Shown here in pieces: positions 44,727-52,726 of a stretch of 64,000 bases of DNA. The notes under the pieces were generated by a model. It was not told the DNA's origin. It worked only from the letters and a program-made list of their open reading frames with translations, and searched no databases. Position numbers and translations under genes: made by a program. The DNA is from Nocardiopsis_B sediminis (GTDB lineage Bacteria; Actinomycetota; Actinomycetes; Streptosporangiales; Streptosporangiaceae). Positions within the stretch are counted from its first letter, which is position 1; every line of letters starts with the position of its first letter. The stretch spans positions 186,001 through 250,000 of the forward strand of contig NZ_JBHSBH010000003.1 in NCBI RefSeq assembly GCF_042650565.1, read 5' to 3'.

Positions 44727-45947
44727 TCACACGATGTGCACGTCGGGGACGTAGAGGATCCACTTCCCGCCGGCGTCGCGGAACCCGCGCTCCTTGGCCA
44801 TGATCTCCTCGGCGTGGTTCCACGCGAACAGCAGCGCGTAGTCGGGGTAGGGCCGGGAGAAGGCCTCCGGAGGGCGCACGGGGATGTGCGAGCCGGGGGT
44901 GAGCGTGCCCTGCTTGGCCGGGGTGGAGTCGCAGATGAACGGGACCAGGTCGGGGCCGATGCCGCAGTAGTTGGTGACGGTGGCGCTCTTGGCGGTGGCG
45001 CCGTAGCCGACCACGCTGCGCCCGGCGGCGCGCAGGTCCCGGAGCAGGGCGGTGAGGTTGCCGCAGGTGGCCCGGGCCCGCGCGCCGAACGCCCGGTACA
45101 CGTCGGGGTCGGACAGGTTGCGCTCGCGCTCCCTGGCGAGGAACTCGCCGACCGAGGCGCGGGGCCGGCGCTCGCCGCTGCGGGCGACGGTGTAGCGGAT
45201 GGATCCGCCGTGGACGGGCAGGTGCTCGGCGTCGATCAGGTCGAAGCCGAAGCGCGCCGCCATGGCCTGCACGGAGCGCACCGCGAAGAGGTAGAAGTGC
45301 GCGTCGTAGATCTGGTCGAAGTAGGTGTTCTCGACGATGTCGCTCACGTAGCGGTCTTCGAACACGAAGACCCCGCCGGGGGCGAGCAGCGCCCGGACAC
45401 CGTCGAAGATGCTCTCGATGCCGGGGATGTGGCTGATGGTGTTGGCGGAGTACACGACGTTCGCGGGCCCGTCCGCGGCGCGGATCTCCAGGGCGGTGGG
45501 CTCGGCGAACAGGCCGACGCGGACGCGGACCCCCTCGGCCGCGGCGAGCTCCGCGGCGTCCTTCGCGGGGTCGACCCCCAGGTGGCGGATCCCCGCCTCT
45601 TTGACGGTCCGCAGCATGATGCCGTCGTTGCTGCCGATCTCGACGATGAAGGGGTCGGAGCCGGTCAGCTCCGTGGCGATGAGGGTCTTGGCGGCCTCGG
45701 TGAAGTGCCGGCGCGAGCCGGCGGACTCCGACGAGCGGTACGGGTAGTCCGCGGGGAACACGCGGTCGCGCGGCGCCTCTTCGAGCTGCTGGGCCATGGT
45801 GCAGCCGGTGCAGAACCCCGCGGCGAGCCGGAAGGCGAACTCCCGGCCGCCCGCGGCCGCATCCGCGAAGGAATTCGAGAGCGGCTGGCGTGCGAAGTCG
45901 AAGAATTCGACAATGCTTTTTTCACCGCATATGCGACATGCATTCAT
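44727..45947 (-). CDS. NDP-sugar C-methyltransferase (TylCIII/EryBIII-like)
   Basis: 406-residue SAM-dependent methyltransferase with three parts: an N-terminal zinc-binding domain (CRICG near residue 4 and FCTGCTMAQQ near residue 48), a central Rossmann domain (VEIGSNDGIMLRTVKEAG near residue 100), and a C-terminal nucleotide-binding-like domain (SVVGYGATAKSATVTNYC near residue 318). This order and the length match the NDP-4-keto-sugar C3-methyltransferases of mycarose, evernitrose and related sugars. It should install a branched methyl group on one of the cluster's sugars. Confidence 0.9.
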   Translation of the reverse strand: MNACRICGEKSIVEFFDFARQPLSNSFADAAAGGREFAFRLAAGFCTGCTMAQQLEEAPRDRVFPADYPYRSSESAGSRRHFTEAAKTLIATELTGSDPFIVEIGSNDGIMLRTVKEAGIRHLGVDPAKDAAELAAAEGVRVRVGLFAEPTALEIRAADGPANVVYSANTISHIPGIESIFDGVRALLAPGGVFVFEDRYVSDIVENTYFDQIYDAHFYLFAVRSVQAMAARFGFDLIDAEHLPVHGGSIRYTVARSGERRPRASVGEFLARERERNLSDPDVYRAFGARARATCGNLTALLRDLRAAGRSVVGYGATAKSATVTNYCGIGPDLVPFICDSTPAKQGTLTPGSHIPVRPPEAFSRPYPDYALLFAWNHAEEIMAKERGFRDAGGKWILYVPDVHIV

Positions 45948-46486
45948 GGTGAATACGGTAGTGATCGCTCGATGATTGCGGCAACCCTTAAGGGGTGGAG
46001 GTGGGGGTGGTGGACCGTGCGTATCGCCGGTTTTGCGGACCGGGTTCCGTGGATCGGCGTCCCGCCGTCGAACGGTTTTTCCCGAAGGAACGGCGATCCG
46101 ATTCGCGTTCATCCGCCGTGTGCTTTCGGTGGAAAGTGCGACGATTGCGCAGGCGTGGGTACCCATGAGGCGAGGGTGTGTGTGATGTGCGTCACACTTC
46201 ATCGATCGGCAGGACGGGTGCCGGGCGGGTGTCGCCCCTGCTGATCAGGGTGGTCGCGCCAAACGCAATCACTCCCACGTGGAAACGAACCCAAACAAAC
46301 TCATCTCGCGCTTAAGGGGCTCGGGTATGAAGCAGGGATGATCGCCGGTCCGTCGTCCCAGTGTACGCGCGTATGTCGGCCGAAACCGGTCAGAACGTCC
46401 CAAAATATGACTAGTCGCCTTTATGGTTGTCAACGTAAGGTGACTCGTGCCGTAGAGGTCCAGTCCTGATCAAGGGGGCCCTGAGA
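45948..46486. other. 539-bp divergent region between C-methyltransferase and LuxR regulator
   Basis: No gene recognised. Features: ACCCTTAAGGGG near 45984-45995 (palindromic CCCTTAAGGG) and TTAAGGGGCTCG near 46312-46323, which resemble half of the cluster motif with one extra A; a CRP-like palindrome (listed separately); and an AT-richer region at 46260-46450 upstream of the regulator. It must hold both promoters. Confidence 0.5.
46181..46196. promoter_or_regulatory. CRP-like palindrome
   Basis: TGTGA-TGTGCG-TCACA, a perfect match to the CRP core TGTGA-N6-TCACA, extended by G/C to 18 bp (46180-46197). It is 234 bp from the C-methyltransferase start and 290 bp from the LuxR start. Actinobacterial Crp proteins bind closely similar sequences. 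Binding is inferred. Confidence 0.5.
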
Positions 46487-47839
46487 TTGAATCCGATTGA
46501 ACGATCGTCCCAGGCCGACTTTGTCGGCGACTTACTGAAAAAGTGCCGAAGCGGCCACGGGGGCGCCGTTTTGGTGACGGGAGCAGAAGGGCAGGGAAAA
46601 ACCGAATTCCTGAATCACGTCGCGGCTTTCGGGGAGGAATACGGCGCGCTCACCCTTGCCGCGAGCTGTTCGCGGCTGGAACGCGGAATCCCCCTCGGCG
46701 CCCTCGGCCAGCTGCTGTCGTGGACCCGGCTGCCCGCGGACCTGCGCGACGACGCCACCGCCCTCATCCGGGCCGGGCGCGACGCGGCGCAGTGCCCGCC
46801 CGTCGGCTCGCTCGAACCCGTGGACGTGCCTCCGGAACTGCTGGAGGGGTTCCAGCGGATCCTGGCCCGCCTGACCGAGCACACGCCCGTGATCGTGAAG
46901 GTCGACGACGTCCACGACATCGACCGGGTCTCGCTCCAGTTCCTCGTCTACGCCATGCGCCGCCTGCACTCGGTGCCGCTGCTCATGCTGCTGGCCGAAC
47001 GCGAGAACGCGCCGCCCGCCCCCTCGATCTGGAGCGCCGAACCCCTCCGCCAAGGGCACCTGCACCGCCTCCGCCTCACCCCTCTGAGCCGCGCCGGGGT
47101 CGAGCAGCTGCTGCTGCGCGCCGACCCGCGGCTGGACCCCGGCCTGTCGGCCGATATCCACCGGGTGAGCGGCGGCAACCCCCTCCTCGTCCACGCACTC
47201 ATCGCCGACCAGCACGCGGCGCCGGGCCGGGTCGACGGGGCCGTCACCGTCGGCCCCCACTACCAGGAGGCCGTGACCACGCTGCTGCACCGGGTGGAGC
47301 CCGCGCTGACCCGCACCGTCCAAGGGCTGGCGCTGCTGCCGAGCCTGGCGAGCGCGACCCTGCTGGACCGGCTGCTCGAGGTCCCGGCGGGGACCTCCGC
47401 CCAGGCGCTGACCACCCTGCACGAGGTCGGGCTCGTGCACGCGGGGGAGTTCCGGCACCCCCAGATCCGCGCGGCGCTCCTCGCCGACCTGGCCGGCCAG
47501 GGGTTCCCGCCGAAGACCCGCACCGCCCACCCGGGCTGGGACGGCGCCGAGGCCGGCCTCGGATCGGCCCCCTATGACGGCGGCCCCGGGCAGGACGGCT
47601 CCCCAGGCCGCGCCGGCGCCGTCGACACCGCATGCGGGGTGGGGGCGCTCAGCGACGCCGAACGGCGCGTCGCCGAGCTCGCCGCGCGCGGCCACACCAA
47701 CCGCGAGATCTCCCGCAAGCTCTTCATCACCGTCAGCACGGTCGAGCAGCACCTGACCCGTGCCTACCGCAAGCTCGGTGTGACCGACCGCAGAGGCCTG
47801 CCCGACGACCTGGAGGGCGACGAGCTGATGGCCCTGTGA
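46487..47839 (+). CDS. LuxR-family ATPase regulator (short LAL-type), likely cluster regulator
   Basis: 450 residues. N-terminal AAA/STAND ATPase: Walker A TGAEGQGKTEF near residue 32, Walker B IVKVDDVHD near residue 143. C-terminal LuxR helix-turn-helix at about 385-435 (LSDAERRVAELAARGHTNREI ... TVSTVEQHL, read in two parts). Full LAL regulators have about 900 residues; this one lacks most of the helical middle, and a low-complexity Gly/Pro/Asp linker joins the two ends. TTG start at 46487 with AAGGGGG 8 bp upstream. Central position makes it the probable activator of the cluster. Confidence 0.85.
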   Translation: MNPIERSSQADFVGDLLKKCRSGHGGAVLVTGAEGQGKTEFLNHVAAFGEEYGALTLAASCSRLERGIPLGALGQLLSWTRLPADLRDDATALIRAGRDAAQCPPVGSLEPVDVPPELLEGFQRILARLTEHTPVIVKVDDVHDIDRVSLQFLVYAMRRLHSVPLLMLLAERENAPPAPSIWSAEPLRQGHLHRLRLTPLSRAGVEQLLLRADPRLDPGLSADIHRVSGGNPLLVHALIADQHAAPGRVDGAVTVGPHYQEAVTTLLHRVEPALTRTVQGLALLPSLASATLLDRLLEVPAGTSAQALTTLHEVGLVHAGEFRHPQIRAALLADLAGQGFPPKTRTAHPGWDGAEAGLGSAPYDGGPGQDGSPGRAGAVDTACGVGALSDAERRVAELAARGHTNREISRKLFITVSTVEQHLTRAYRKLGVTDRRGLPDDLEGDELMAL

Positions 47840-47843
47840 CGCA

Positions 47844-47859
47844 GGTGCCGTCCGGCACC
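47844..47859. terminator. Short hairpin between convergent LuxR and rmlA genes
   Basis: GGTGCC-GTCC-GGCACC starting 4 bp after the regulator stop; a 6-bp stem without a T-run. Confidence 0.45.
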
Positions 47860-47918
47860 GAGGCGGGCGGGCCGTGCCCCGGCGGCCCGCGGCGGTCCGG
47901 GCGGAGTCCCGCACGCGG

Positions 47919-48791
47919 TCACCCCAGCGAGCGGGCGACATCGATCACGTAGCGCCCGTAGGCGGAGTTCCCCATGCGCGCGCCCAGCTCCGCGCACTCC
48001 TGCGCGCCGATGAAGCCCATCCGCAGCGCGATCTCCTCGATGCAGGCGATGCGCACCCCCTGCCGGCGCTCCAGGATCTGCACGTACTGGCCGGCCTCCA
48101 GCAGCGACTCCTGCGTCCCGGCGTCCAGCCAGGTGAACCCGCGCCCCAGCTCGACCAGGGCGGCCCGCCCCTCGTCCAGGTAGGCCCGGTTGACGTCGGT
48201 GATCTCCAGCTCGCCGCGCGGCGAGGGCCGCAGCTCCCGGGCGATGCCGGCCACGCGGTCGTCGTAGAGGTACAGCCCCGTGATGGCGCAGTCGGAACGC
48301 GGATCGGCCGGCTTCTCCGTGATCGACACGAGCTTGCCGCCGGCGTCGAGTTCGGCGACCCCGTAGCGGTGCGGATCGGTGACCGGGTAGCCGAACAGCA
48401 CACAGCCGTCCAGCTCCGCCCGGCTGCGGGCGAGCGTCGCGTAGAAGTTCACCCCGTGGAACAGGTTGTCGCCGAGGATCAGCGCGCACGGCCCGCCCCG
48501 GATGTGGTCCTCGCCGATGAGGAACGCCTCGGCGATCCCGGCGGGCTCGCGCTGCTCGGCGTAGGTGAGGTCGAGCCCCAGGTGCGCGCCGTCGCCGAGC
48601 AGGGTACGGAACGCGGGCACCGAGGCCGGCGTGGAGATGATGAGGATCTCGCGGATCCCCGCCAGCATCAGGACCGACAACGGATAATAGATCATCGGCT
48701 TGTCATAAATGGGGATCAGCTGTTTCGACGTCGCGAAAGTGATCGGGTGCAGCCGGGTCCCGCTTCCGCCCGCGAGGATGATCCCCTTCAT
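47919..48791 (-). CDS. rmlA: Glucose-1-phosphate thymidylyltransferase
   Basis: 290-residue nucleotidyltransferase making dTDP-glucose from glucose-1-phosphate and dTTP, the first step to 6-deoxysugars. N-terminal GGSGTRLHPIT with the pyrophosphorylase signature, YDKPMIYYPLS, LGDNLFHG near residue 108, EKP near residue 160 and TWLDAGTQESLLEA near residue 220. Length matches short-type RmlA. CAGGAG precedes ATG 48791; the open frame extends upstream but without family similarity. Monocistronic. Feeds the mycaminose-type branch. Confidence 0.95.
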   Translation of the reverse strand: MKGIILAGGSGTRLHPITFATSKQLIPIYDKPMIYYPLSVLMLAGIREILIISTPASVPAFRTLLGDGAHLGLDLTYAEQREPAGIAEAFLIGEDHIRGGPCALILGDNLFHGVNFYATLARSRAELDGCVLFGYPVTDPHRYGVAELDAGGKLVSITEKPADPRSDCAITGLYLYDDRVAGIARELRPSPRGELEITDVNRAYLDEGRAALVELGRGFTWLDAGTQESLLEAGQYVQILERRQGVRIACIEEIALRMGFIGAQECAELGARMGNSAYGRYVIDVARSLG

Positions 48792-48928
48792 CGCACAACT
48801 CCTGGGAATGGGAACAAGGCCGCCCCGCCAAGGGATGGCGTGCGCGCTCGTGCAGTCGCCGCGTCCGGGCGTGGACACGGACCCCGAATGCGGATATCGA
48901 GGAAATTACTGCCGCCGAATCGCCGTGT

Positions 48929-48946
48929 CAGCCCCTAGTGGCCCCT
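48929..48946 (-). promoter_or_regulatory. Cluster motif site 3 (rmlA promoter)
   Basis: Minus strand AGGGGCCACTAGGGGCTG, 138-155 bp before the rmlA start. It differs from site 1 only in the three spacer positions between the half-sites. Confidence 0.6.
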
Positions 48947-48961
48947 GCTCCGCAGGTGAGG

Positions 48962-48979
48962 AGGGGTGGCTAGGGGTTG
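48962..48979 (+). promoter_or_regulatory. Cluster motif site 4 (glycosyltransferase promoter)
   Basis: Plus strand AGGGGTGGCTAGGGGTTG, 78-95 bp before the glycosyltransferase start and facing it. Sites 3 and 4 are arranged back to back, one for each divergent gene. Confidence 0.6.
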
Positions 48980-49056
48980 GAGCCGTGCGGAAGCCGCCAT
49001 TATCGTGCCGATGATCCGGTTTCCCCATCCGCCGCCGACGATCGAGAGGCAGCTCC

Positions 49057-50322
49057 GTGCGCGTCGTATTCGCCACATTCTCGGAGAGAACGCATTTCTA
49101 CAGCATGGTGCCGCTGGCATGGGCGATGCGCACGGCCGGCCACGAGGTCCGGATCGCGAGCCAGCCCGAACTGACGCCGACGGTCGTCCAGGCCGGCCTG
49201 ACCGCCGTTCCGGTGGGCACCGACCACACCCTCTACGACGACATGGCGGACTTCCGCGACGACGTCGCCGCGGCCGAGTGGTTCGAGCTCGACGAGGACC
49301 GCCCGGAGAAGCTGACCTGGGAGTACCTGAAGTGGGGCTACGGCACCCAGCTGGTCCCCGACTGGTGGCGGATCATCAACGACACGATGACCGACGACCT
49401 CACCGCCTTCTGCCGCGAGTGGGGCCCCGACCTCGTCGTCTGGGAGCCGATGACGTATGCGGGCGCCGTCGCGGCCGAGGCGTCCGGCGCCGTGCACGCC
49501 CGGCTGCTGTGGGGGCTCGACCTCTTCGGCCGGATGCGCGCCCATTACCTGCGGGTCATGGCGCAGCAGCCGCCCGGGCAGCGCGAGGACCCGCTCGCCC
49601 AGTGGCTCGCCGAGGCCGGCAAGCCCCACGGCGTGGGGTTCACCGAGGCCATGGCCAGCGGGCACTTCACCGTCCACCAGCACCCCGCCTCCCTGGCGCT
49701 CGACGTCGACCTCGACTACCTGCCCATGCGCTACGTGCCCTACAACGGCCCCGCCCGGGTGCCCGATTGGCTCCGGGAGCCGCCGGAGCGCCCCCGCGTG
49801 TGCGTCACCCTGGGCACCTCGGCGACCGACCGGCTCGGCGGCTACGAGGTTCCCGTCCACGAGGTCGTCGACGCGCTCGCCGACGTCGATGCCGAGATCG
49901 TGGTGACCCTCGCCGCCGACCAGCAGGAGGGGCTGGCCCGCGTGCCCGCCAACACCCGGATCGTGGAGTTCGTGCCGCTGCACGCCCTGCTGCCCTCGTG
50001 CTCGGCCATCGTTCACCACGGGGGCTCGGGGACCCACCTCACCGCCGCGCTCAACGGGGTCCCCCAGCTCGTGCTGCCGTGGCTGCTGGACGCGCCGGCC
50101 AAGGGCCGCCGCCTCGCGGAACTGGGGGCCGGGCTGTGCCTGGAAGGCGAGGAGATCACCGGGAGCGGTATCCGCGCGGGCGTCGTCCGGCTGCTGGCGG
50201 ACCCGTCGTTCCGCGACCGCAGCGCGCGGCTGAGGCGGGAGATCCTCGCCCAGCCCAGCCCCAACGACGTCGTCACGCAGATCGAACGCCGCGTGGCCCG
50301 GCTCGCCGCCGCGCGCGCGTGA
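49057..50322 (+). CDS. DesVII/EryCIII-type glycosyltransferase 1
   Basis: 421-residue GT-B glycosyltransferase of GT1, of the group often called activator-dependent. N-terminal acceptor domain MRVVFATFSERTHFYSMVPLAWAM; DUF1205-like middle region with YVPYNGPARVPDWL near residue 230; C-terminal NDP-sugar site with VEFVPLHALLPSCSAIVHHGG near residue 310 (His-His-Gly-Gly). Followed after 28 bp by an N,N-dimethyltransferase, which suggests it transfers the dimethylamino sugar. No DesVIII/EryCII-like helper gene adjoins. GTG start 49057. Confidence 0.92.
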   Translation: MRVVFATFSERTHFYSMVPLAWAMRTAGHEVRIASQPELTPTVVQAGLTAVPVGTDHTLYDDMADFRDDVAAAEWFELDEDRPEKLTWEYLKWGYGTQLVPDWWRIINDTMTDDLTAFCREWGPDLVVWEPMTYAGAVAAEASGAVHARLLWGLDLFGRMRAHYLRVMAQQPPGQREDPLAQWLAEAGKPHGVGFTEAMASGHFTVHQHPASLALDVDLDYLPMRYVPYNGPARVPDWLREPPERPRVCVTLGTSATDRLGGYEVPVHEVVDALADVDAEIVVTLAADQQEGLARVPANTRIVEFVPLHALLPSCSAIVHHGGSGTHLTAALNGVPQLVLPWLLDAPAKGRRLAELGAGLCLEGEEITGSGIRAGVVRLLADPSFRDRSARLRREILAQPSPNDVVTQIERRVARLAAARA

Positions 50323-50350
50323 CCCCACGACACCGGAAGGGACGCCACCA

Positions 50351-51067
50351 GTGGGCTACGACGCCGAACTCGCCGAGGTCTACGACGCCGTCTACGAGGG
50401 CCGCGGCCGCGGCTACACCGCCGAGGCCGCCGAGGTCGCCGCACTGATCCGCGAGCGCCGCCCCGGCGCCGGCTCGCTGCTGGACGTCGCCTGCGGCACC
50501 GGCGCCCACCTGCGCTGCTTCGCGCGCGAGTTCACCACCGTCGCCGGGGTGGACCTGTCCGGCGACATGCTCGCCCTGGCCCGGCGGCGGCTGCCCGATG
50601 TGCCGCTGCACCGCGCCGACATGCGCGATTTCGAGCTGGACGCCCGATTCGACGCGGTCACCTGCATGTTCAGCTCCATCGGCCACATGGCCGACGACGC
50701 CGAGCTCGCCGCCGCCGTCGCCCGGATGGCCGCGCACACCGTGCCGGGCGGGGTGGTCGTGGTGGAGCCCTGGTGGTTCCCCGAGACCTTCCTGCCCGGA
50801 TACGTGGGCAGCGACCTGCTCACCGTGGGCGGCCGCACGCTGGCCCGGGTATCGCACTCGACCCGGCGGGGCGACACCACCCACATGGAGGTGCACTACA
50901 TCGTCGCCGATCCGCAGTCGGGCGCCCGCCACCTCAAGGACACCCACACCATCACGCTGTTCACGCGCGAGCGCTACGAAGCGGCGTTCGCGGCCGCCGG
51001 CTGCCCGGCCGACTACATCGAGGGCGGGCCCTCGGGGCGCGGCCTGTTCGTCGCCGTGACCGGCTGA
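50351..51067 (+). CDS. Sugar N,N-dimethyltransferase (DesVI/TylM1-like)
   Basis: 238-residue SAM-dependent methyltransferase that dimethylates the 3-amino group of a dTDP-3-amino-6-deoxyhexose. N-terminal YDAVYEGRGRGYTAEAAEVAAL and motif I LLDVACGTGAHLRCF near residue 43 closely follow DesVI and TylM1; MFSSIGHM near residue 103 and PWWFPETFLPGYV near residue 138 are also typical of that family. GTG start 28 bp after the glycosyltransferase, with GGAAGGGA upstream. Indicates a dimethylamino sugar in the product. Confidence 0.93.
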   Translation: MGYDAELAEVYDAVYEGRGRGYTAEAAEVAALIRERRPGAGSLLDVACGTGAHLRCFAREFTTVAGVDLSGDMLALARRRLPDVPLHRADMRDFELDARFDAVTCMFSSIGHMADDAELAAAVARMAAHTVPGGVVVVEPWWFPETFLPGYVGSDLLTVGGRTLARVSHSTRRGDTTHMEVHYIVADPQSGARHLKDTHTITLFTRERYEAAFAAAGCPADYIEGGPSGRGLFVAVTG

Positions 51068-51086
51068 GCCGCGGCGCCGGGCGGGC

Positions 51087-52241
51087 TCACGGCGCCCGGC
51101 CCGGCTCGGGCGGCGGCGACGGTGCGGCCGCCGTCGCCGCCCGGACCGCGTCCACGACGGCGCTCACCTGGCCGCCGGACAGGTGCGGCCCGATCGGCAG
51201 GCTCAGCAGCTCGGCGGCCAGGCCCTCGGCCAGCGGCAGGGACCCCGCGGGCCACCCCGCGCCGGCGTAGGCCCCGCTCAGATGGACCGGAACGGGGTAG
51301 TGCACCTGGGTCTCCACCCCCCGCTCGGCCAGGAGCACGCGCAGCGCATCGCGCCGCGCATGGCGCACCGGGAACAGGTGCCACACGGGCCGCGCCCACG
51401 GCGCGACCCGCGGCAGGCCCAGCCCCGGGACATCGGCCAGCTCCATTAGGTAGCGGCGGGCGACCGCCGAGCGCCGCGCGTTCCAGTCGTCCAGGAGCGG
51501 GAGCTTCGCGCGCAGCACCGCCGCCTGGAACTCGTCCAGGCGGGAGTTGGTGCCGCGGACCGCGTGCTCGTACTTGGCGCGCGCGCCGTAGTTGCGGAGC
51601 GCGCGCAGGCGATCTGCGAGTTCGCCGTCGGAGGTCACGACGGCGCCGCCGTCGCCCAGGGCGCCCAGGTTCTTGCCCGGGTAGAAGCTGACCGCGGCCG
51701 CGTGCGGCCCCGAGCCGATCCGCCGGCCCCGGTAGCGCGCGCCGTGCGCCTGGGCGGCGTCCTCCACCACCGCCAGCCCGTGGCGCTCCGCGACGTCGGT
51801 CACCGCGTCGATGTCGGCCGGGTGCCCGTTCAGGTGCACCGGGACGATGGCCCGGGTCCGGGGGGTGACCGCAGCGTCGATCCGGCCGGGGTCGGCGACC
51901 GCCAGCGCGGGGTCGCCGGGCTCGGCCGGCACCGGGACGGCCCCGGTCGCCGACACCGCCAGCCAGGTGGCGATGAACGTGTGCGAGGGCACGACGACCT
52001 CGTCCCCGGGCCCGATGTGCAGGGCGCGCAGGGCGAGTTCGAGGGCGGCGCCGCCACTGCCCACGGTGACGCAGTGGGCGGCCCCGCAGTAGGCCGCGAA
52101 CTCCGCCTCGAAGGCCTCGGTCTCGGGCCCCAGCAGGAACCGCCCGGAGTCCAGGACGCGCCGGTACCCGGCGTCGACCGCGGAGCGCACCTCGGCGGTC
52201 GCGGCCCGCAGGTCTAGGAAGGGGACAGCGGGCCGGGTCAC
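51087..52241 (-). CDS. DegT-type 3-aminotransferase (DesV/TylB-like)
   Basis: 384-residue PLP aminotransferase. VPFLDLRAATAEVRSAVDAGY at the N-terminus, GSGGAALELALRALHIGPGDEVVVP near residue 60, EDAAQAHGARYRGRRIG near residue 160 and the PLP lysine in SFYPGKNLGALGDGG near residue 190 match the TylB/DesV/FdtB group that aminates dTDP-3-keto-6-deoxyhexoses. The GTG start overlaps the stop of the 3,4-ketoisomerase gene, whose product would be its substrate. Last gene of an eight-gene minus-strand operon. Confidence 0.92.
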   Translation of the reverse strand: MTRPAVPFLDLRAATAEVRSAVDAGYRRVLDSGRFLLGPETEAFEAEFAAYCGAAHCVTVGSGGAALELALRALHIGPGDEVVVPSHTFIATWLAVSATGAVPVPAEPGDPALAVADPGRIDAAVTPRTRAIVPVHLNGHPADIDAVTDVAERHGLAVVEDAAQAHGARYRGRRIGSGPHAAAVSFYPGKNLGALGDGGAVVTSDGELADRLRALRNYGARAKYEHAVRGTNSRLDEFQAAVLRAKLPLLDDWNARRSAVARRYLMELADVPGLGLPRVAPWARPVWHLFPVRHARRDALRVLLAERGVETQVHYPVPVHLSGAYAGAGWPAGSLPLAEGLAAELLSLPIGPHLSGGQVSAVVDAVRAATAAAPSPPPEPGRAP

Positions 52242-52726
52242 CGGAGCCCCGCCGCCGCGCGCCGGAACTCGTCATAGGACCGCAGGTACTCGGCCTCGTC
52301 GTAGGGCTCGGAGACCAGGAACAGCACCACCGTTCCCGGCGCGAAGTCCACGTAGTCGCGCCAGACCATGGGGCCGATGTAGAGTCCGGCGGCCGGGTCC
52401 TCCAGCCGGTACCGGCACCGCCGCAGCCCGTCGTCGAGCAGGATGTCGCACCCCCCGCTGACGGCGACCACCACCTGCTCCAGCCGCCGGTGGCCGTGGG
52501 CGCCCCGGGCGGCGCCCGCTGGTGTGGCGTGCTGCCAGTAGGCGCGCGCGATGCCGAAGGGGACCTCCCGCCCGGTCTCGGCGATGGACAGCCGGCCCCG
52601 GTCGTCGGCGTGCTCGGACAGCCGCACGGGGCGGCAGGGGCGGATCCGGCCGATCCGCCCGACGTCGTGCACGGCGGCCGGCTCCGGTGCCGGAGCAGAC
52701 GGGGCCGCCGGGTCGCCGCCGGTCAC
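52238..52726 (-). CDS. dTDP-4-keto-6-deoxyglucose 3,4-ketoisomerase (Tyl1a/FdtA-like)
   Basis: About 162-residue cupin with a 25-residue variable N-terminal extension. The core DDRGRLSIAETGREVPFGIARAYW, then HGHRRLEQVVVAVSGGCDILLDDG and GPMVWRDYVDFAPGTVVLFLVSEPYDEAEYLRSYDEF (read as parts) is the WxcM/FdtA-type pattern; paired His and Tyr/Arg in AHGHRR are catalytic in the family. It moves the keto group from C4 to C3 before amination. GTG start overlaps the P450 stop; stop overlaps the aminotransferase start. Confidence 0.9.
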   Translation of the reverse strand: MTGGDPAAPSAPAPEPAAVHDVGRIGRIRPCRPVRLSEHADDRGRLSIAETGREVPFGIARAYWQHATPAGAARGAHGHRRLEQVVVAVSGGCDILLDDGLRRCRYRLEDPAAGLYIGPMVWRDYVDFAPGTVVLFLVSEPYDEAEYLRSYDEFRRAAAGLR

